Assembly: GCA_016081115.2 (NCBI GenBank)
Contig: JABTTQ020003407.1
Coordinates: forward strand, 1-64,000
DNA length: 64,000 nucleotides
Direction of reading: 5' to 3'
DNA from: Rehmannia glutinosa
Lineage: Eukaryota > Streptophyta > Magnoliopsida > Lamiales > Orobanchaceae
In this document: positions 22,000 to 32,471 of the stretch, in pieces
Layout: every line of letters starts with the position of its first letter
Position numbering within the stretch: position 1 is the stretch's first letter
Translations under genes and position numbers: made by a program
Notes under the pieces: generated by a model
What the model was told of the DNA's origin: nothing
The model's input: only the letters and a program-made list of their open reading frames with translations
Database searches by the model: none

Positions 22000-23010
22000 A
22001 AGTTAGTTTGGTGGTGATGTTAAATGTCAAATAATTGGAAAATGAACTTTACATGTGAAAGGACTTCCTGGTCTGAAAATTGTGCTACATGTAAAAGGAC
22101 TTTTTGCTAATTTAATTAGCATTAGTCAATTATGTGATGATAACTTGCACGTGAAATTTGATAGAGACTCGTGTTCTATTTTTTTATGTAAACAACTCGT
22201 TTTTCATGGCCGCACAAGGTTAATGGATAATTGTTACATGTTTGAAATGAGTCAAACATGTCATCATGTCAAATCGATGAGTACACGTTGTGGCATCAAA
22301 ATCTTGGACATGTAAACTTTAAACATGTTAAAGTTAATCGCTTTAGAAGATGTGAGAGGTATTCCTAAACTTCATGTTAAAGGAAAAGTAACTCAAGTAT
22401 GTGGTCCATGTTAAAAGGAAAACAAACCAGGGTAACACATGTGTTACAACATTTAGTACTTCTCGTTGTTTTGAAAATTGTTGCACATGCATGGATTTGA
22501 TAGTCCTGTTGAAATAGAGAGCTTGGGTGGAAAATATTCCTTTGTGTGTGTGGATGATTTATCAAGATATTTTTGGGTTGAGTTCTTAAAAGATAAACCA
22601 AACTTTTGAAGTGTTTATAAAGTTTGTATTTGAGAATTTGCAACATGCATGATTCTAAAGATTGCAAGAAATAGATCTCGATCATGGAAAAAAGAGTTTG
22701 AAAATTCTTTTTTTCTAATTTTTGCAATGAAAAGGTATTTTTCATTAATGTTTAACTCCTATAACACCCCAACAAAATGGGATCTTGAAAGAAAAAATAG
22801 AACATTACAAGAAATGGCTCGAGTAATGTTGTGTTCTAAAAACATTTCAAAAGATTTTGGCTAAAGCGTTAAATATAGCTTGACACATTTCAAATCTTGT
22901 TTACTTGAAACCAGGTACTACCATGACTAGTTATGAGATTTTAAAAGGAAAGAAACCATTCTCAAGTATTTTCACGTTTTTGGTGTGTGTGTTATATTTG
23001 GAGGATTTTC
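22000..23010 (+). pseudogene. Integrase region of the copia relic
   Basis: Protease-to-integrase linker remains include KGLPGLKIVLHVKGLFANLI and SISQLCDDNLHVKF (22055-22175). The integrase core follows with SFVCVDDLSRYFWVEFLKD (22540-22595) and, in another frame, ERKNRTLQEMARVMLCSKN (22788-22845). It ends with SYEILKGKKPF (about 22930-22965). Many frames are broken, and nothing after this matches RT. Confidence 0.8.
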
Positions 23011-23149
23011 GCCACGTGTGGTCCGGTGGATTGGCATGAATTGTTAAATGGGCATTGTGCTACTTATTCAATTTAAACGATTGAGTTCTTATGTAGTTTT
23101 GAATTAGTAGTCCGAAAAATAAAATTTGATGGGGATTAGGTTCCAAGTT

Positions 23150-24060
23150 AGCAAATGAGCCGAGGAGTTGTCAATTGATGATTTAAATACAATATATAGA
23201 ACTCCGGGCTTATGGGGTGGAGGAACATGAGGATTTTGATAAGGATAGGTTTTGGAGGAGATAAGGGTAAACGAACCCATACGGGCACTTCAAGGCATCT
23301 AGCATTCAAAATCCCATATTTCGCTATGTTAAAGGACTTTAGCGAAAATAATATTTGCGAGAGAAAATGAAAGGGCCTTGCGAATAGATGAGTTATTCAT
23401 TATTTGGTGTATAGCGTCGTGACATAGGTTGTGCCTAATGTCGGGGTTATGATAGCCCGTCAATTTGATAGAGTGAGAAAAACTGACAGGGGAGGAATTT
23501 GTATTGGTGGATCGATTAATCCTATTCGAGCACTTTAATGTTAACTTTGAGGGGTATGCGACGCAGGATGGCCAAAACTAATTGATATGATGTTTATCCG
23601 CTATGAAAATGATTCAATTCGACGGGCGCAATTATTGGTTAAATCATGCGGATAGAACAAGAGTTAGCTCCCAAACCCGAAGCTACTTCTATAAGAAATA
23701 TGGGGTAATTGGTTAATGAGAGGTGATCGGGTATTGTCGCTCGGGAAGAGCAAGATGAGCCTATGAGGATGCACCGTAATCCTCTGCATGCGGGGGTAAT
23801 CGACCCGGGTATGCGTGATAGGCTAGAAAGGGTGAAAGCCGATGTGGGCAAGTTAGTAGATGATACTTACCAATTGTCACTACATTTGATGAATACCACA
23901 TCGAATACTTACAAAGGTTCAAAACTATCACCCAACAAAGAGTTAAAGACATGTACGAGATGATGTCTCGTATGGATCGATGCACATCTCACAAGGCCAC
24001 CACCCTCCACCTCCACCACCACAAATGACTCAAAGAAGTACTTATTACACATTCCTATTT
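23150..24060 (+). pseudogene. Extra ORF of the second gypsy element, plant transposon-protein type
   Basis: Pieces in three frames line up with the C-terminal half of the plant retroelement extra-ORF domain: HFKASSIQNPIFRYV (23290-23330), FARENERALRIDELFIIWCI (23355-23412), VGVMIARQFDRVRKTDRGG (23440-23495) and GKxxDTYQLSLHLMNT-like helical segments to about 23990. The same domain is seen, better preserved, at 34737-36074. Its function is unknown. Frameshifts about every 100 bp mean it is long dead. Confidence 0.6.
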
Positions 24061-25519
24061 ACTTTTGATAATATCCTCATATGTTTGGGACAAAACATAT
24101 TTTAAGTTTGGGGGTTATCAAGAATGCGAATTTAGTACATTGCAGATTTTCATTGCATGTAGGATTACATGTAGAGCATAAAATTTGCATTAAGATTTTT
24201 CATTTTTTCAACTTTTTGTTTTTTAGTTTTATTTTTAGCACGTTTATTGCTTTAGCATGTTTAATTGCTTTTGTGTGTGATTTTAATCAAGATTTTCGAA
24301 AAGAGTGCAAAGCTTCCGTATGATTTTTACTATGATCATTTGATTTTATGAGATGGCATATTTTTTGTGAATAATACAATGAATAGTCGAAGATGTCATT
24401 TATTTATTTGGCAATAGTTAAGAAAATTAGGTATTTGATCATGATGAAAAATAATCCCGTGAGCTTTTGTGCCTATAATCGTTTTATCTTATGCAACTTA
24501 TTTTTTTCTTCGAGTATGTCATTCATGATTGCTGAAATCTAGAACTTGCTTGGGTATCTTCATTGAAGCCATGTGTGTGCTCAATTTTGAAAATGATTTA
24601 AAGCCATCTTTGTTTTAGCCTACTTAGCTTAAAAAGCTTACCTATTAACTCATGATTCCCTAGTTAGCCACTTTGAGCCTCGCCTTTTTATTGTTAACAC
24701 ATTTTGATCTTTAATAAATTGAAAGATTTTATCCCTAAAATTACTTGAGCTTATAGAAATGAATAGTTTGGGGAGATGTAGTGAAATTATGAAAAGAAAG
24801 GAAGTTGGCAAAAGAATGAGGGATGAAGCAAATTGTTCAGGTGAATGAAAGAAGAATGAAGCTCAAGAAAAAGAAAATCTCTAGAAAAGAACAAAAGAAA
24901 AATAGAGCAAAGAAGAAAAGAAAAATTCTGAAAATTTTGAAAAATTGAGAGCTTGAGGCTAAAGAAAGAAAAAAAAAAAAAAAAAGGCAAAAAAGCCTAA
25001 GAATGAAAAAAGGGTGGCGTTGAGTTGAAAAAGAACATATCTTAAAAGAATGAGTTTTATGATAAAATTGGGTTAGTGAATTGCAAGTCCGTACTAAGAT
25101 TTTATTTGCTCAAGTCAAGTCACTTAATCCAAATTTTCTATACCTTTACCAAAGAGCCTACATTACAACCTAATAAAAGTCCTTTTGATCCTTAAATTGT
25201 GCACACTAAAGTGGTAGAGATGTTAGATGATTTGCAAGCCTATGATAGTTCTATATTCACTGAATTGATTTTGAGCGTAAACATTTACCATACACTTTGA
25301 GAGTTGAGTGATACACCACTTACTTGTGAGTGGTGATGTCAAGTACCGAGAGAGTATTAATTATGCCGAACTTATGATTGATGACTTCTTGATAATGAAT
25401 TGCATGGATTACTTAGATATGAAGTCAAATGAAATTAAATGTTTATAGTGTTCTTTGTACCCCTTGATATTTTTTTTAATTTGCTCGAGGACGAGCAATG
25501 ATTTAAGTTTGGTGGATTT
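24061..25519 (+). other. 3' untranslated region of the second gypsy element
   Basis: AT-rich with no coding frame. A purine-only stretch at about 24785-24990 is rich in GAAAAG and AAAGAA. A hairpin TTGCTCG-AGGA-CGAGCAA lies at 25481-25498, followed by AAGTTTGGTGGATTT, which serves as the polypurine-like tract before the LTR. Confidence 0.55.
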
Positions 25520-26225
25520 TGATATGTGTAAAATATACGTGCATTTAAAGGCTTATTTTGATATATAATTTATATATTTGATGTATATTTAGTGAGTTTT
25601 ACTTGGTTTCCTTGGCGGCGTGATATCGCGTGATCGTGTAACTTTTTATAGGAAACGAGCTTAATTGAAAAGATACCAGTGGGAAGGCCCGGACAAGATC
25701 AACGAGTGCAAAGAGAAGATAGAAAAGACGAAAAAAATCTGATGAAAATTAGTCACACTGGCCAGTCGATCGTGGGACCACCACGTGTGACGACCGTAAA
25801 GCTACATGTCCGTGTGAAATGTTCGGGAGAAAATAGGGGCGAAACCAAGCCGCACAGTCTGGCCGTGTGGGACCACACAACCATGTGGAGTGACGGTGTG
25901 AAACTCACTCGGGCCGTGCGACTGTCTGTGGTGGATTTTTATGTTCTTTTCCAACTCAAACTCTACAAGTGATCTCTCCAAGCACCTATATAAAGGACGC
26001 AAGGGTTGCACAAAATTATAATCATTGATACAACATACACCACACTAAAATACATAGGATTACAAGATCAAAGGTCTTGTAAGAGAGGAGGGCTAGGTCA
26101 CGAAGAACACCACAGGGCCTTTCACATTTAAGGAATCACAAGAGCTTCGAAGGCTTGGAAGGAAGATCCATCCTGATAGAAAGGGGTTTTCTTTCTTAGT
26201 TTAGATCTCTTGTCTGTACTTAAAC
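25520..26225 (+). repeat. LTR of the second gypsy element, left part (continues at 44999)
   Basis: It begins TGATATGTG directly after the polypurine-like tract. It has a clear TATA box and several short palindromes (for example GTGTGG-GA-CCACAC at 25865-25878). It stops at 26225, where the chromovirus LTR begins, and picks up again at 44999. The rejoined LTR is about 1.45 kb. Confidence 0.75.
25987..25994 (+). promoter_or_regulatory. TATA box of the split gypsy LTR
   Basis: TATATAAA in the context CACCTATATAAAGGACGC, a strong plant TATA context within the LTR. Transcription would start about 30 bp downstream, but the LTR is broken 230 bp further on. Confidence 0.6.
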
Positions 26226-26424
26226 TGTCACGCTCCAAAACGGAAGCCGTGACCCAATTTACCAAACTTAATCCAGTTTACCAAGCCGATCTGTCTATTT
26301 TCCAACATATATTAAAAATGAGACAAAATTCCAATTAAGCATAACTAATGGAATAACTAAGTCAAAGTAAGGTTGCAGCGGAATCCAGAAAAATAAAAAT
26401 ACAACATAAGAATTGTTCCTCAAG

Positions 26425-26692
26425 ATATGGAACATTCAAGCAAACTTTATTTCTAGAATATTCATTATGATGTTGGTGATAATTTTCATTTCTCCCCCTC
26501 AGCACCGATATTTTCACGAATTAAATTTTCTCATCGAACCATTCCGAGACGTGTTCGAAATTCTTCAAACTTTGATATGTTAAGCCCTTTGGTAAACACG
26601 TCAGCTATCTGTTCTGTAGTGTTAATATGTTTAATCTCGATGTCACCCAAGTACTTTTCTCTAATGAAATGATAATGTACTTCAACATGCTT
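26425..26692 (-). mobile_element. Captured fragment of a copia pol 3' end inside the chromovirus LTR
   Basis: It is present only in this LTR; the other copy has just 7 bp (GTCCTAT) at the same place. Read on the minus strand it encodes the end of a copia RNase H: KHVEVHYHFIREKYLG, then EQIADVFTKGL, then RLGMVR and a stop. After the stop comes GAGGGGGAGA, which looks like a copia polypurine tract. No target duplication was seen. Confidence 0.8.
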
Positions 26693-27065
26693 GCCCTGCT
26701 ATTACAATAAACAAGTCCAAAGTCTAAATCACCATAATTAAAATTCATCGTTCTTAATAAAATTCATTCCACGGTACAGAACTGAGCCACGTCTTGGGTT
26801 CCATCGTTGCCATCGTCCTAATACAGCTCTTCATCCTCTGGTTGATAAAAGAGGTGGGGTGAGAACAAAAATTCTCAGTAGGTGGGTGCCGGTGTGCGAG
26901 TGTGGCTCGTTTTATGCACAAAAACTAGTTTCATGGAAATTAATGCATGAGAGTACATATGACTTCATCCCATTATTTATATAAAAATTTCCATTAACCA
27001 TTAAAATAGATTTTTCAGAATCAGTCAAGCATTATTATTATCTTATTAAATTTACTTCCACTTTC

Positions 27066-27330
27066 AATTGGATAAAACCGAAGCAAATTACCCCACATCA
27101 CTTGGATAAAGCCAAAGTAAATTATCCCACATCACTTGGATAAAAGTCGAAGAAAATTACCCCACATCACTTGGATATCCCACATCACTTGGATAAAGTC
27201 AAGCAAATTATCCCACATCACTGGATAAAGCAAATTATCCCACATCACTTGGATAAAGCGAAGCAAATTATCCCACATCACTGATGATAAAGCCAAGCAA
27301 ATTTTTCCATATCACTTGGATAAAGATTTT
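27066..27330. repeat. Minisatellite in the 3' LTR of the chromovirus
   Basis: About eight units of roughly 32-36 bp built on CACATCACTTGGATAAAGCC followed by GAAGCAAATTATCC. Several units are shortened (for example at 27172-27187 and 27217-27240). The same array in the other LTR is longer. Confidence 0.9.
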
Positions 27331-30106
27331 TCTTCCGGAAGCAAATTTTGATAAAATCAGTTAGCAAGTCCGGAGTGATCTTGGTCACACAATATCCGGT
27401 GTTAATTTCCAAACAAAACTCGCGGTCTAGCTATCGGGCGGATAATCTAGCCGGTTTTAATATTTGGTTTGGTGCATTATGTCCAAAACTTGATATTTTA
27501 TTAGATATGTACGAAAATATATCTTAAAGTTTTTATAAGGTAAGCGAAAGTTAGAAATATTAATTTCAAGGACCTTGGCAATTTTAAAAAAATCATTTTT
27601 ACTAAAGAGAATATTGTCTTGTCGGGTTTTAAAATTCGATAAGTTTTGATTCTGGACTCGGAAATGGGTAAGGTCAGTTTTAAAATTTTCTATATTTCTA
27701 GAGGGTTATATTTTCCCGAGGCTCGGGTCAATATTTATGAAAATTACATATTCGCACTCTAGTTTCCAAAAATTATGATTTTTGACTTGTTATTTTAAAA
27801 TTAGGTAACTCTTAAAATGGGAAGGATTTTGAGGTGATTCCAAGTCTCAAATAATTCTTTGGACATTACTAGGTTGTGGTTAAATTGTCTTTGAAAAATT
27901 CAAAAGTTAGGTACCTCATTTTCAAAAATTACAATTTTAGCCCAAAAGTATTTTTTGTCGTTAAAGTCTCGTTTCAAGTCGGATGGTTATGAAATTTGAA
28001 ATAAAAGTTCAAAATACCATATTAAATGAGTCAAATGTTTTTTGAGATACCTTGACTTCCAATGTTTCAAAAAATTCAGTTTTGGTCCCTTAAGTTTTAC
28101 AATTTTACGTTTTTGATATCAAACTTATTCCTTATCGTGTTTTCTTGCCCGGAAGGGGTTCCAATCTTTCAAGTCACTTCATATATGAAATTTACAGAGT
28201 CGTGGGTCCAATATTTTGAATTTTCAGAGGTGACCTTCATAGTTTTTCATATTTACACTTTTGGCCCCATATTTCACAATAAAAATAACCCAAACTTCGA
28301 TTTTTCTTGCACAAGTTGCAAGTCCAGAATTCCAATAACATATAAAAACTCATATTAAATATTTATAAATATATTTGAATATTCATAACATCATAAAACA
28401 TAAAAGAATGATGATGAGTAATTTTACCAACATTTTATGAAAGAAAAATATCATACTCATCTTTTTATTTTTCTAAATTTTGTTAAAACATAAATCTCAT
28501 AAATACTTGATAAAATTCATAAAATATCATATTATCGCATGAGCATGCATTTTTGTGCACTAGTAGAAAGAATGATGCATTTTGTTTTTGTAGAAACAAT
28601 TTTCACCCACCTTGTAGTATTTTTTTTCGGGTTGTGGTTTAAATGAGGTCTTCTTCTTAGTATCAATTTATTGACTCAAACTCTTGAAGGTCAGCCCCTA
28701 TATGGCATCCAAATCATATTTTGGTGTTAAAATTAAAGTCTCAAGTTTAAAGAAATTTACTAGGGTCAAATGGCTACTACTTACCTTAATGTCATCAAGT
28801 AATCTCTAAAAATGAAAATTTTCTTCAAGCTTCTAACTTCAACTTGGACTTGTATAGGTCAGCCCCTAAGCTCCAAAAATTCATATCCTTGAGTCAAAAT
28901 TTGATTCCTCAAGTTGTCAAGAAAAAGAATACTAAAACTACCATTTCTCATCTTGAAAGTGTGTAGTCTTTGAATATCTTCTTCAAGCTTGTAGTCAAGT
29001 CTAAGTCTCTTAATTCTTCAAGAAAAATTCTTCTAAGAGTACCTCAACAAGAAGGATTCATCAAGTTAGAAGATGAAGGTGTATACTTGATGTTTTAAGA
29101 AGAAAATGGAGTTGGAAGAAGAAATTTTTTCTCACCTTTCTTCTTGGAATTTTCGGTCCTTATGGGAGGAAATGAGAGAGTTCTTGTGTTTTGTCTAAGT
29201 TTTTAGAGAGCGAGGAGAAGTTGGGAGAGTTGAATGAGTGTTAGGATGAAAACATAAAATTTGATCCTTGTTGAATTAAGTTGGCCGAAAATTGTGGTGT
29301 GTGGGAGTGATATTTTTTTTTTTGTATAAGAGTTGACTTAGCTTATTGTGAGATAACAACAAAAAAATGATATGATTTCTTCCCTAAAGCACTTGGCCGA
29401 AAGCAAAGGGGTAGGGGGGATTATTTTTTTGTTTCTTGTCTTTTGGTGTTTAATGAAAGAGAAAATTACGGGGAGGTAAAAATATTGTGTGTGATAAAAA
29501 AATGATATTATTCCCCCAAAAAGGCATACTATGGCCGAATTTAAGGGTGGGGGAGTATATTTTTTTGTCTTATGATTTAATTATGATAACGGGGTATCTA
29601 GGTGTAATCTTAAATGGTGTAGGATAAGAAAAAATGGAATTGATTCCTACTATACCCTTATATTTAAAAATTGGTGTAGAATTGATAAAATTTTGGTTTT
29701 CTTGTGTTTTACAAAATTAAGAGAAAATAAAAATGTTAAAGTATATATATATATATATATATATATATGAGGTTAAAATAAGGATGTGAAATAACAAAAT
29801 GTGTATTTTTCATAATAAATAGGAAGTTGTTTGGAAATATATTATAGAATAAGGTGAAATATTCGACAAGGTTGGAATGTACTTCTAAATTATCGGTCCA
29901 ATATTTCTAAAGTCGTAGTCAATCGATCAAGTATTAATACTAGAGAAGGAATTAAAGTTGGTATGCTCGAAAATGAGGAAAGTGTAATGACGTTGGAGTG
30001 AATAAAAATCACGTCATGTTTCATTAATTATAGGTTTGTAACACTTAGCCAAATAATACATCACTATACAACATCGTATCTTATGTCGAAAAAGTCGGGC
30101 CTCATA

Positions 30107-30118
30107 TTCTCCTTTCTT
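30107..30118 (-). promoter_or_regulatory. Polypurine tract of the chromovirus
   Basis: On the minus strand AAGAAAGGAGAA lies directly before the 3' LTR, the expected primer position for plus-strand DNA synthesis. The chromodomain frame ends almost at the same place. Confidence 0.65.
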
Positions 30119-31430
30119 AAGAGAATTTGGTCCCCAAATTTCTCTTAAAATAGTTAAGGGTATTGTCTTTTTGCATATCGTCTTCCATTTCCCACGTGGC
30201 ATCTTCATCTCGATCATGTGCCTGGCACACTACCTTGACCATTGGGATCTTTATTCTTCTCAATTGGCGTACTTGTCTATCGATGATCAGTATCGATTTC
30301 TTGGTGTAAGACAAATTTTCTTTTATGGGTGGAATTTCTTTCGTGATAATGTGCTCCAAGTCGGGTTGGTATTTCTTTATCCTGGAGACGTGGAACACTT
30401 CATACATACGGTATAGGAGACGGAAGTTCTAATCGATATGCCGATTTCCGACTCTCTTAAGTATCTTATATGGCCAAATGTATCTCAGGCTCAATTTTCC
30501 TTAGGGTGGATTAATCCCTTTTGTGGTGAAAGTATGAGAAATACTTTATCTCCCACCTCGAATTCCAAATCATTTCTTCTCTTGTCTCCATAATTCTTCT
30601 ATCGGCTCTGGGCGGTACGAATCATTTCCTTGATCATCTTGACTTTTTCCATGGCCTCCTCGACTAAGTCGACCTTCGAAATCATTGGTGACTTTCGCTT
30701 CTCTTTCGGAGTTCATTGATCATCGGAATCCAAATGTAACGGTGATCTGCACTTCCTTCTGTATAGTGTCTCATAAGGCGCCATCCCAATCGTGGCTTGA
30801 TAGCTGTTGTTGTAAGCAAATTCGGCCAATGGTAAATGAGTGTCCCAACTTCCCGAAAATCTAGTGTACATGCCCGTAACATGTCTTCGAGAGTTTGGAT
30901 CGTCCCTTCGGCTTGCCCATCGGTCTATGGGTGCGCTGATGTACTAAAACTCAATGAGGTTCCTAGTTCCTCATGCAAGTATTTTCGAAATCTCGAGACA
31001 AATCGTAGGTCTCGGTAAACAATATCAACTGGTACTCCGTGTAGTCGCAAGATCTCTCGGATATATACTTGTGCTAGTTTCTATAAACTGTCTGTCTTTT
31101 TGATCGGTAAGAAATGGGCTGACTTTGTGAGTATGTCCACTACAACCCATATAGTATCATGCCCTCCTTTGGTTCTAGGCAAATCCATTATGAAATCTAT
31201 AGTGACATATTCCCATTTCCATTCAGGAATCTATAACAGTTGTAGTAATCCCGACGACCGTTGGTGTTCAGCCTTGACTCGTTGGCACATCAGACATCCA
31301 AAAGTGTTGTTTCACATCTTTGTACATCTTATTACCACCGCGGTGTATCGTGTACCTCGAACGATGTATTTCACTTAAAATCTTATTTTTCAGTTCATCA
31401 TTGTCTGGTACGCACACCCGGTTCTTAAAC
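30117..31430 (-). pseudogene. Integrase with C-terminal chromodomain, chromovirus
   Basis: The chromodomain is in the open piece 30117-30407: MYEVFHVSRIKKYQPD leads into the linker, then RQLRRIKIPMVKVVC and DEDATWEMEDDMQK, which hold the chromodomain strands and its E-A/D-T-W-E signature. The integrase core and C-terminal parts are scattered through 30410-31430 in changing frames, for example HLPLAEFAYNNSYQATIGM (about 30780-30840), KVFLILSPQKG (about 30520) and SPFLTDQKDR-like (about 31100). Chromodomains are thought to steer chromoviruses to heterochromatin. Stops and shifts inactivate this copy. Confidence 0.85.
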
Positions 31431-31439
31431 TTCGTTGTT

Positions 31440-31673
31440 TCAGATCTTCTCCATAAGTTCTCTGATCTTTGGGTCTCCCTCTTGTGCTATTTTAATCTCG
31501 TTCAGTAATTTAGGTCTCACTGAGATATTAGCACAAAATATTTTGGTGTCCGTTCTTATCAGATTCCATACGCTCAACTTTTCCAGGGATTTCCATTCCC
31601 TAATCATCAGTCTGGGGACGCTAGCCTTCCTACTCAGGGCATCAACAACTACATTAGCTTTCCTTGGGTGGTA
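31440..31673 (-). pseudogene. RNase H tail of chromovirus pol, truncated at a deletion junction
   Basis: YHPRKANVVVDALSRKAS is the classic end of a gypsy RNase H, followed by the tether to integrase (PKLLNEIKIAQEGDPKIRE). The sequence stops at about 31673, and everything upstream in pol (protease, RT and most of RNase H) is missing from the window. Confidence 0.88.
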
Positions 31674-31688
31674 TTGATCAATCATCTC

Positions 31689-31698
31689 CTATATATAG
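31689..31698 (+). promoter_or_regulatory. TATA box in the 5' LTR of the gag-only element
   Basis: CTATATATAG, only 15 bp inside the truncated LTR edge. It is repeated at 38078-38087, and on the minus strand of the third copy as CTATAAATAG (63943-63952). Confidence 0.65.
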
Positions 31699-31935
31699 AG
31701 GAAGTTTTGGAGCAACCAAAACAACAATTTGAGATACAACACAACAAGATACACTTCAAGCAAATATTTGTTCTTCATTGTTATTATTCTTGTTGTAATT
31801 TTGCCTAGCTTATCACTTTCACATGCTTGAGGTCTAGGCTATTCTTGATTACACTTTGCACTCAAATTGTAATATTCATTATTGAGTTGTAATCTTGATT
31901 TTTGGTTATCATTCAAACACAAGATATCCTTGTGA

Positions 31936-32153
31936 GTGTTCTTGTGGTAAGAACACACTTGGATGATCTAGGTGATATGTGCAAGAAGATTATGGTGATC
32001 TTCTTATTGAGGTGTTGAAGAATTTGGTATTCTTCAAGGTTGAAGATTGTGGTAATCTTCACAAGGTGCCGTTGAAGGAAGATTGTGGTAATCTTCAAAG
32101 GGATATTGTGGTAATCTCCAAAGGTGGTGTTGAAGAAGAGTGTGGTGCTCTTC
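31936..32153 (+). repeat. Tandem hairpin array in the 5' LTR of the gag-only element
   Basis: Seven stem-loops in 218 bp, nearly all with a (T)GTGGT(G)-type loop: GTGTTCTT/AAGAACAC (31936-31956), AAGAAGAT/ATCTTCTT (31983-32005), TTGAAGAAT/ATTCTTCAA (32015-32037), GAAGATT/AATCTTC (32042-32060 and 32078-32096), GGATATT/AATCTCC (about 32101-32119, imperfect) and GAAGAG/CTCTTC (32135-32153). Stem sequence differs between units while pairing is kept. Confidence 0.85.
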
Positions 32154-32416
32154 AAGGTGTTGTAAGTTGAATTTGTATTAATTTTGGTAATTAATAAAAT
32201 TCTTTTTCCTTTTTGAAATCCATCTCGGATATACTGGGGTGGTAGTAGATTAGGCCCTAGGTGGGTTGAACTACTATAAATCATCGTGTGCTATTTACAT
32301 TCCGCACCTTTATTATTGTCTTTGAGCATTCGGTTCTAAAAAGAGGGCGAAATCGAAAAGATGGAGATAATCTATTCACCCCCCTCTAGATTATCGTAGC
32401 CGCTTGGACTTAAAAG

Positions 32417-32429
32417 TGGTATCAAAGCC
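32417..32429 (+). promoter_or_regulatory. Primer binding site of the gag-only element
   Basis: TGGTATCAAAGCC, two bases after the LTR end, one mismatch from TGGTATCAGAGCC for the initiator tRNA-Met. Confidence 0.8.
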
Positions 32430-32471
32430 AAGCTCTTTGGCAAGCTCATTTCACATTGCGAGTGAAGAGGA

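Larger units (their letters stand above)
18170..23010 (+). mobile_element. Ty1/copia relic (gag to integrase) with two hAT insertions
   Basis: Plus-strand order is an LTR-like tail, primer binding site, gag with zinc knuckle, protease motif, GAG-pre-integrase and integrase core; RT is absent. Gag and integrase resemble SIRE-type plant copia elements. Every frame is broken. Two hAT-type elements lie at 20840-21082 and 21142-21966. The right edge is where integrase similarity fades, at about 23010. Confidence 0.8.
23030..25519 (+). mobile_element. 3' internal part of a second Ty3/gypsy element (Athila/Tat-like)
   Basis: No pol remains. The part contains a decayed extra ORF, a long AT-rich untranslated region, a short hairpin and a polypurine-like tract immediately before an LTR starting at 25520. 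The extra ORF and LTR style suit large plant gypsy elements of the Athila or Tat branch. The 5' half and first LTR are absent. Confidence 0.6.
26226..30106 (-). repeat. 3' LTR of the chromovirus, 3.88 kb
   Basis: It matches 41210-44998 along its whole length, apart from a 268-bp foreign insert at 26425-26692, fewer minisatellite units and scattered small changes. The outer end is TGTCACGCTCC; the inner end reads ...CTCATA where the other copy has CTCACA, so its first base pair is mutated. It has a (TA)n run at 29741-29767 and no coding content of its own. Confidence 0.9.
31674..32414 (+). repeat. 5' LTR of the gag-only element, truncated
   Basis: It is nearly identical to 38063-38803. The first 744 bp of the LTR (the U3 part, seen at 37319-38062) are missing; similarity begins at TTGATCAATCATCTCC on both sides. 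The core promoter (CTATATATAG, 31689-31698) and the hairpin array (31936-32153) are kept. The terminal CTTACA has become CTTAAA. Confidence 0.9.

Noticed and set aside
25679..25972. 97-codon plus-strand open frame
   Set aside because: It lies inside the split gypsy LTR and owes its openness to GTG/CAC-rich palindromic sequence.
27060..27340. Regular repeats resembling a CRISPR array
   Set aside because: The units are contiguous variants of one 33-36 bp sequence without unique spacers, inside a plant LTR and mirrored in the other LTR. This is a minisatellite.
28062..28358. 98-codon plus-strand open frame
   Set aside because: It is in the chromovirus LTR; the corresponding part of the other LTR does not keep it open, so it is not a gene.
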